Under the pieces are notes generated by a model, which saw only the letters and a program-made list of their open reading frames with translations, ran no database searches and was not told where the DNA came from. Of a stretch of DNA of 64,000 nt, positions 61,823 through 64,000 are shown one piece after another; the stretch's first letter is position 1, and each line of letters begins with the position of its first letter. The position numbers were made by a program, and so were the translations under genes. The stretch spans positions 11,821-75,820 of the forward strand of contig CALIHR010000016.1 in the NCBI GenBank assembly GCA_938020505.1, in the 5' to 3' direction. The DNA is from an uncultured Actinobaculum sp. Lineage in GTDB: Bacteria; Actinomycetota; Actinomycetes; Actinomycetales; Actinomycetaceae.

Positions 61823-62704
61823 TTCGCGCTGGCCATCGCCGTCGGCTGTCTGGTTCCCGTTCAAAGCGCCATGAACACGCGCTTGAAAGTCTCTTACGGA
61901 ACGACGATAGGGGCCTCTTTCGTCTCTTTCGTGATCGGAACGGCGTTCCTCGGCGCGATAGTCGTCAGCGAGAGCCTGAACATCATTCCTCCCGTCAGCA
62001 CCCCGTGGTGGTCCTACCTGGGCGGGGCGATGGGAATCCTCGCCCTTTTGACTATTATCACGATCTTTCCACACGTCGGCGCCGTCGAAACGGTGGTGCT
62101 GCCCGTCGGCGGAAAGATCCTCTCGGGGCTGGCCATCGACCATTTCGGCCTGTTCAACTCAAAGGTCCAGCCGATCTCTGCGTATCGACTGGCAGGGGCC
62201 GGACTGGCCGCCGCGGGAATGCTTCTCGCGGTCTACGGGCGCGGGAAATCCTCGCGGGTCGGCCCGCGCCCAAAGCTCATATGGCGGGTCATGGGAATCC
62301 TCGTGGGCGTCTACGCCGCACTGCAGGCGGCATTCAACGGGAACCTCACGAGGATGCTGGGCTCGTCGATCGCGTCGGGCTTCGTCTCCTACGCCACGGG
62401 CACGATCCTGCTTCTGCTTCTCGTCGTCTTCAGCAATCAGCTTCCGCATAAAACAACCCGCGGGCGATGGTGGATGTGGCTTGGCGGGCCGGTGGGCGCC
62501 CTTTTCGTGGTCGGCATGGCCCAGCTCGTTCCCCACTTGGGAACAGGCGTCACCCTGCTCGTGGTCCTCATCGGCCAACTGCTCGGCTCGATGGCCATCG
62601 ACCACTTCGCCCTTTTCGGCGCCCGAAAGGCGCATGTGACGTTCTTCAGGCTGATAGGCGTAGCCGCTCTGGCCGGCGGCATGTACGTGTACTACACTTT
62701 CTGA
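61811..62704 (+). CDS. DUF606 (YdcZ-like) DMT transporter with two repeats
   Basis: 297 residues, about ten helices, made of two homologous DUF606 halves: GCLVPVQSAMNTRLKVSYGTTIGASFVSFVIGT (1st) and ALQAAFNGNLTRMLGSSIASGFVSYATGT (2nd, about 165-193). Each half carries a short GKILSG/GQLLGS helix and IDHF word. Putative exporter or importer of the drug/metabolite superfamily; substrate unknown. GTG start comes from the junction repeat. Confidence 0.9.
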   Translation: MIEYFALAIAVGCLVPVQSAMNTRLKVSYGTTIGASFVSFVIGTAFLGAIVVSESLNIIPPVSTPWWSYLGGAMGILALLTIITIFPHVGAVETVVLPVGGKILSGLAIDHFGLFNSKVQPISAYRLAGAGLAAAGMLLAVYGRGKSSRVGPRPKLIWRVMGILVGVYAALQAAFNGNLTRMLGSSIASGFVSYATGTILLLLLVVFSNQLPHKTTRGRWWMWLGGPVGALFVVGMAQLVPHLGTGVTLLVVLIGQLLGSMAIDHFALFGARKAHVTFFRLIGVAALAGGMYVYYTF

Positions 62705-62868
62705 CGCATATGACCCTCTGACACTCATGCGTGCGAGTCGCCGGCAGCCGGGCGGCAGACGCGCATGCGCCGAAGGCGAGCGCGCACCCCTTGCCTGCCG
62801 AAGCTGACAAGGGAACGACGGCCCGGAGCCCTGTTGACAGCCCGAAGACGGAAATCTAGCCTGGCGCC

Positions 62869-63660
62869 ATGGCTCTTCTCCGTCTCGTGAACTGTTCGAA
62901 CCCGCTGCCGGAATGGGCTCGGCCGAAGCTGCCCGCCGCCGTCCACGCTCTCGCAAACCGAGGCCACGAGTTGGATTGCGCGGAGGTTCTCGGGCTGGAG
63001 GACAGCTGGCGGTGGAGCCCTCAGCTGCGGGCGCGCATGTTGGCCGAAGCCTTCGCCGACGACGCCGTCGACGCCGTCTTCGACGTCTCGGGGGGCGATC
63101 TTGCGAACGAGGCGCTCCCCCACGTCGACTGGGACGCCGTGGCCGCACACCCCAAACCGTATTTCGGCTTTTCCGACAACAGCTGCATAGTCAACTCGAT
63201 CGTCGCCGTGACGGGTCAGCCAGCAGTCCTGTGGAATCCCGCGGCCGGCGTGGAGCGGGGTTTCGACGCGGTCGACGCCGCATTGGCCGGCCGCATCCTC
63301 CGCCCGGCGCTCACCGGCGCGGAAGATCTGGCGCAAATGCGATGGGCCGGGGGCAACCTTCGCTGCTTCCTCAAGCTCGCGGGAACGCCATACTGGCCGG
63401 ATTTGAAAGGAAAGGCCTTGGTCGTCGAGTCGCTCAGCGGGAGCCTGCTCACTCTTGCGGCAGGCCTCGCACAGCACAAGCAGATCGGATCCTTTGACGC
63501 AATTGCAGGAATCGTGGTGGGCCAGCTGACGGAGATCGACGAGGCGGGCGAGCGCGCCGCCGCACTCGAACTGGTCAGAGAATATGCGGGCGGCCTGCCC
63601 ATCGCCGAGGCGCCCGGGCTCGGGCACTCGCCAGACAGCGAGCCGGCGACGTTCTCTTAA
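62869..63660 (+). CDS. S66-family peptidase (LD-carboxypeptidase/MccF-like)
   Basis: 263 residues. Nucleophile serine in YFGFSDNSCI (about 103), catalytic Glu in KALVVESLSG (about 188) and His in APGLGHSPDS (about 254), order as in LD-carboxypeptidase A and MccF. Shorter than usual (about 300-340) with a compact N-terminal domain. Roles range from murein tetrapeptide trimming to microcin C resistance. ATG at 62869; no clear SD. Alone between the transporter and the edge. Confidence 0.75.
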   Translation: MALLRLVNCSNPLPEWARPKLPAAVHALANRGHELDCAEVLGLEDSWRWSPQLRARMLAEAFADDAVDAVFDVSGGDLANEALPHVDWDAVAAHPKPYFGFSDNSCIVNSIVAVTGQPAVLWNPAAGVERGFDAVDAALAGRILRPALTGAEDLAQMRWAGGNLRCFLKLAGTPYWPDLKGKALVVESLSGSLLTLAAGLAQHKQIGSFDAIAGIVVGQLTEIDEAGERAAALELVREYAGGLPIAEAPGLGHSPDSEPATFS

Positions 63661-63991
63661 AGAGAGGCTGCGGTTGTGTCGGAAAGGCTGCGACGGTCGG
63701 TTCTGCCTATGCAGCGCTTACAGGCATCAGACTGGCGTCTGCGCGGTTGGCTTAGACAGTTTGTCCGTCGAAGAGAGGATGTCTCAAGTGAAAGGGGCGG
63801 GTCGCGTGGACCACCCTCGATTGCAGACCGTCCGTTGGTCGTTCCGGGGCTTGGGCGTCCGGATGGGCTGGTGTTTGTCTCGTGTTTTCGTTTTGCCGGT
63901 GCGTTGGCGGGACTGAGGCGCTACGTTGGGGTCTGTAGGGTTGACGCATGTGCCCGGCGGTCTTTGCCGGCGGAGTGTTTGGAGGCTTGAT
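63661..63991. other. intergenic region without recognisable gene
   Basis: 330 bp before the right-edge gene start. I see no gene, tRNA or strong hairpin apart from GCCGGCGG-type short dyads near 63950. TTGACG at about 63941 could be a -35 element but has no clear -10 partner. Confidence 0.4.
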
Positions 63992-64000
63992 ATGTCCGTC
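63992..64000 (+). CDS. start of a further gene, cut by the window edge
   Basis: GGAGG at 63981-63985 is followed six bases later by ATGTCCGTC (M-S-V), a well-formed translation start. Only three codons are visible, so no function can be named. Confidence 0.45.

Noticed and set aside
63584..63990. Forward ORFs of 104-110 residues near the right edge
   Set aside because: Start inside the S66 peptidase gene or lack ribosome sites; no recognisable domains; possible transposase relic considered but not supported.

Overview
The window reads as a contiguous chromosomal segment of a high-GC Gram-positive bacterium, most likely an actinomycete of the Actinomycetaceae type (Actinomyces/Schaalia-like). 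The evidence is strong G/C preference at third codon positions, GTG starts, tight 1-4 bp gene overlaps, an RNase E/G with long acidic/basic flanks, a DevS/DevR-like two-component pair, an obg-rpmA-rplU-rne block, a nadD-rsfS-phosphatase-tRNA-Ala block and a PimB-like glycosyltransferase. The genus is inference.

1-9 kb: tail of a HerA-like ATPase, an aldose 1-epimerase, leuS, a HIT protein, a VKOR-type thiol oxidase, a HAD phosphatase, a small membrane protein, a DeoD-type phosphorylase and a DtxR-family regulator. 9.4-12.2 kb: a methionine importer (metN-metI-metQ) preceded by a promoter and a candidate SAM-I-clan riboswitch. 12.2-15.8 kb: a large membrane protein with a cupredoxin and a NirK/AniA-like copper domain, then an Ogt-type DNA methyltransferase.

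16.4-18.9 kb is the accessory and decaying part. Next to a tRNA-Ala(GGC) gene lie an intact AAA+ ATPase gene, the first part of a subtilisin-like S8 protease cut off before its catalytic domain, the last ~45 codons of an alpha/beta hydrolase, and a CPA1 Na+/H+ antiporter reduced to its two ends. I read this as a tRNA-adjacent island carrying a two-gene ATPase/protease system that lost its effector by deletion.

19-29.3 kb: housekeeping genes (phosphatase, rsfS, nadD, thioredoxin, obg, rpmA, rplU, rne). 29.7-38.4 kb: cytochrome bd oxidase operon cydA-cydB-cydD-cydC, translationally coupled to a GAF-GAF histidine kinase, with a NarL-type response regulator facing it. 38.5-43.5 kb: rnc, DUF177, a DivIVA-like coiled-coil protein, coaD, rsmD, recG. 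43.9-50 kb: rpmB, an aldo/keto reductase, thiL, a MerR regulator with two palindromic operators in front of an MFS exporter, and two paralogous NADPH-dependent FMN reductases. 50.2-58.6 kb: ddl, a trans-sulfuration enzyme, an AMIN-like lipoprotein, plsC, murA, leuD, leuC and a divergent IclR-family regulator with a perfect palindrome in between. 58.7-64 kb: a gene-free stretch carrying seven copies of an ATGAAAAGYACCT motif, a DUF2599-like secreted protein, a PimB-like glycosyltransferase, a DUF606 transporter, an S66 peptidase and the start of a further gene.

A theme running through the window is short degenerate tandem duplication with a period of 17-21 bp, mostly in intergenic DNA hugging stop codons (about ten loci). 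In one case it has grown to fifteen 18-bp units that are open in frame with an FMN reductase. No CRISPR array, intact transposase or prophage was found.
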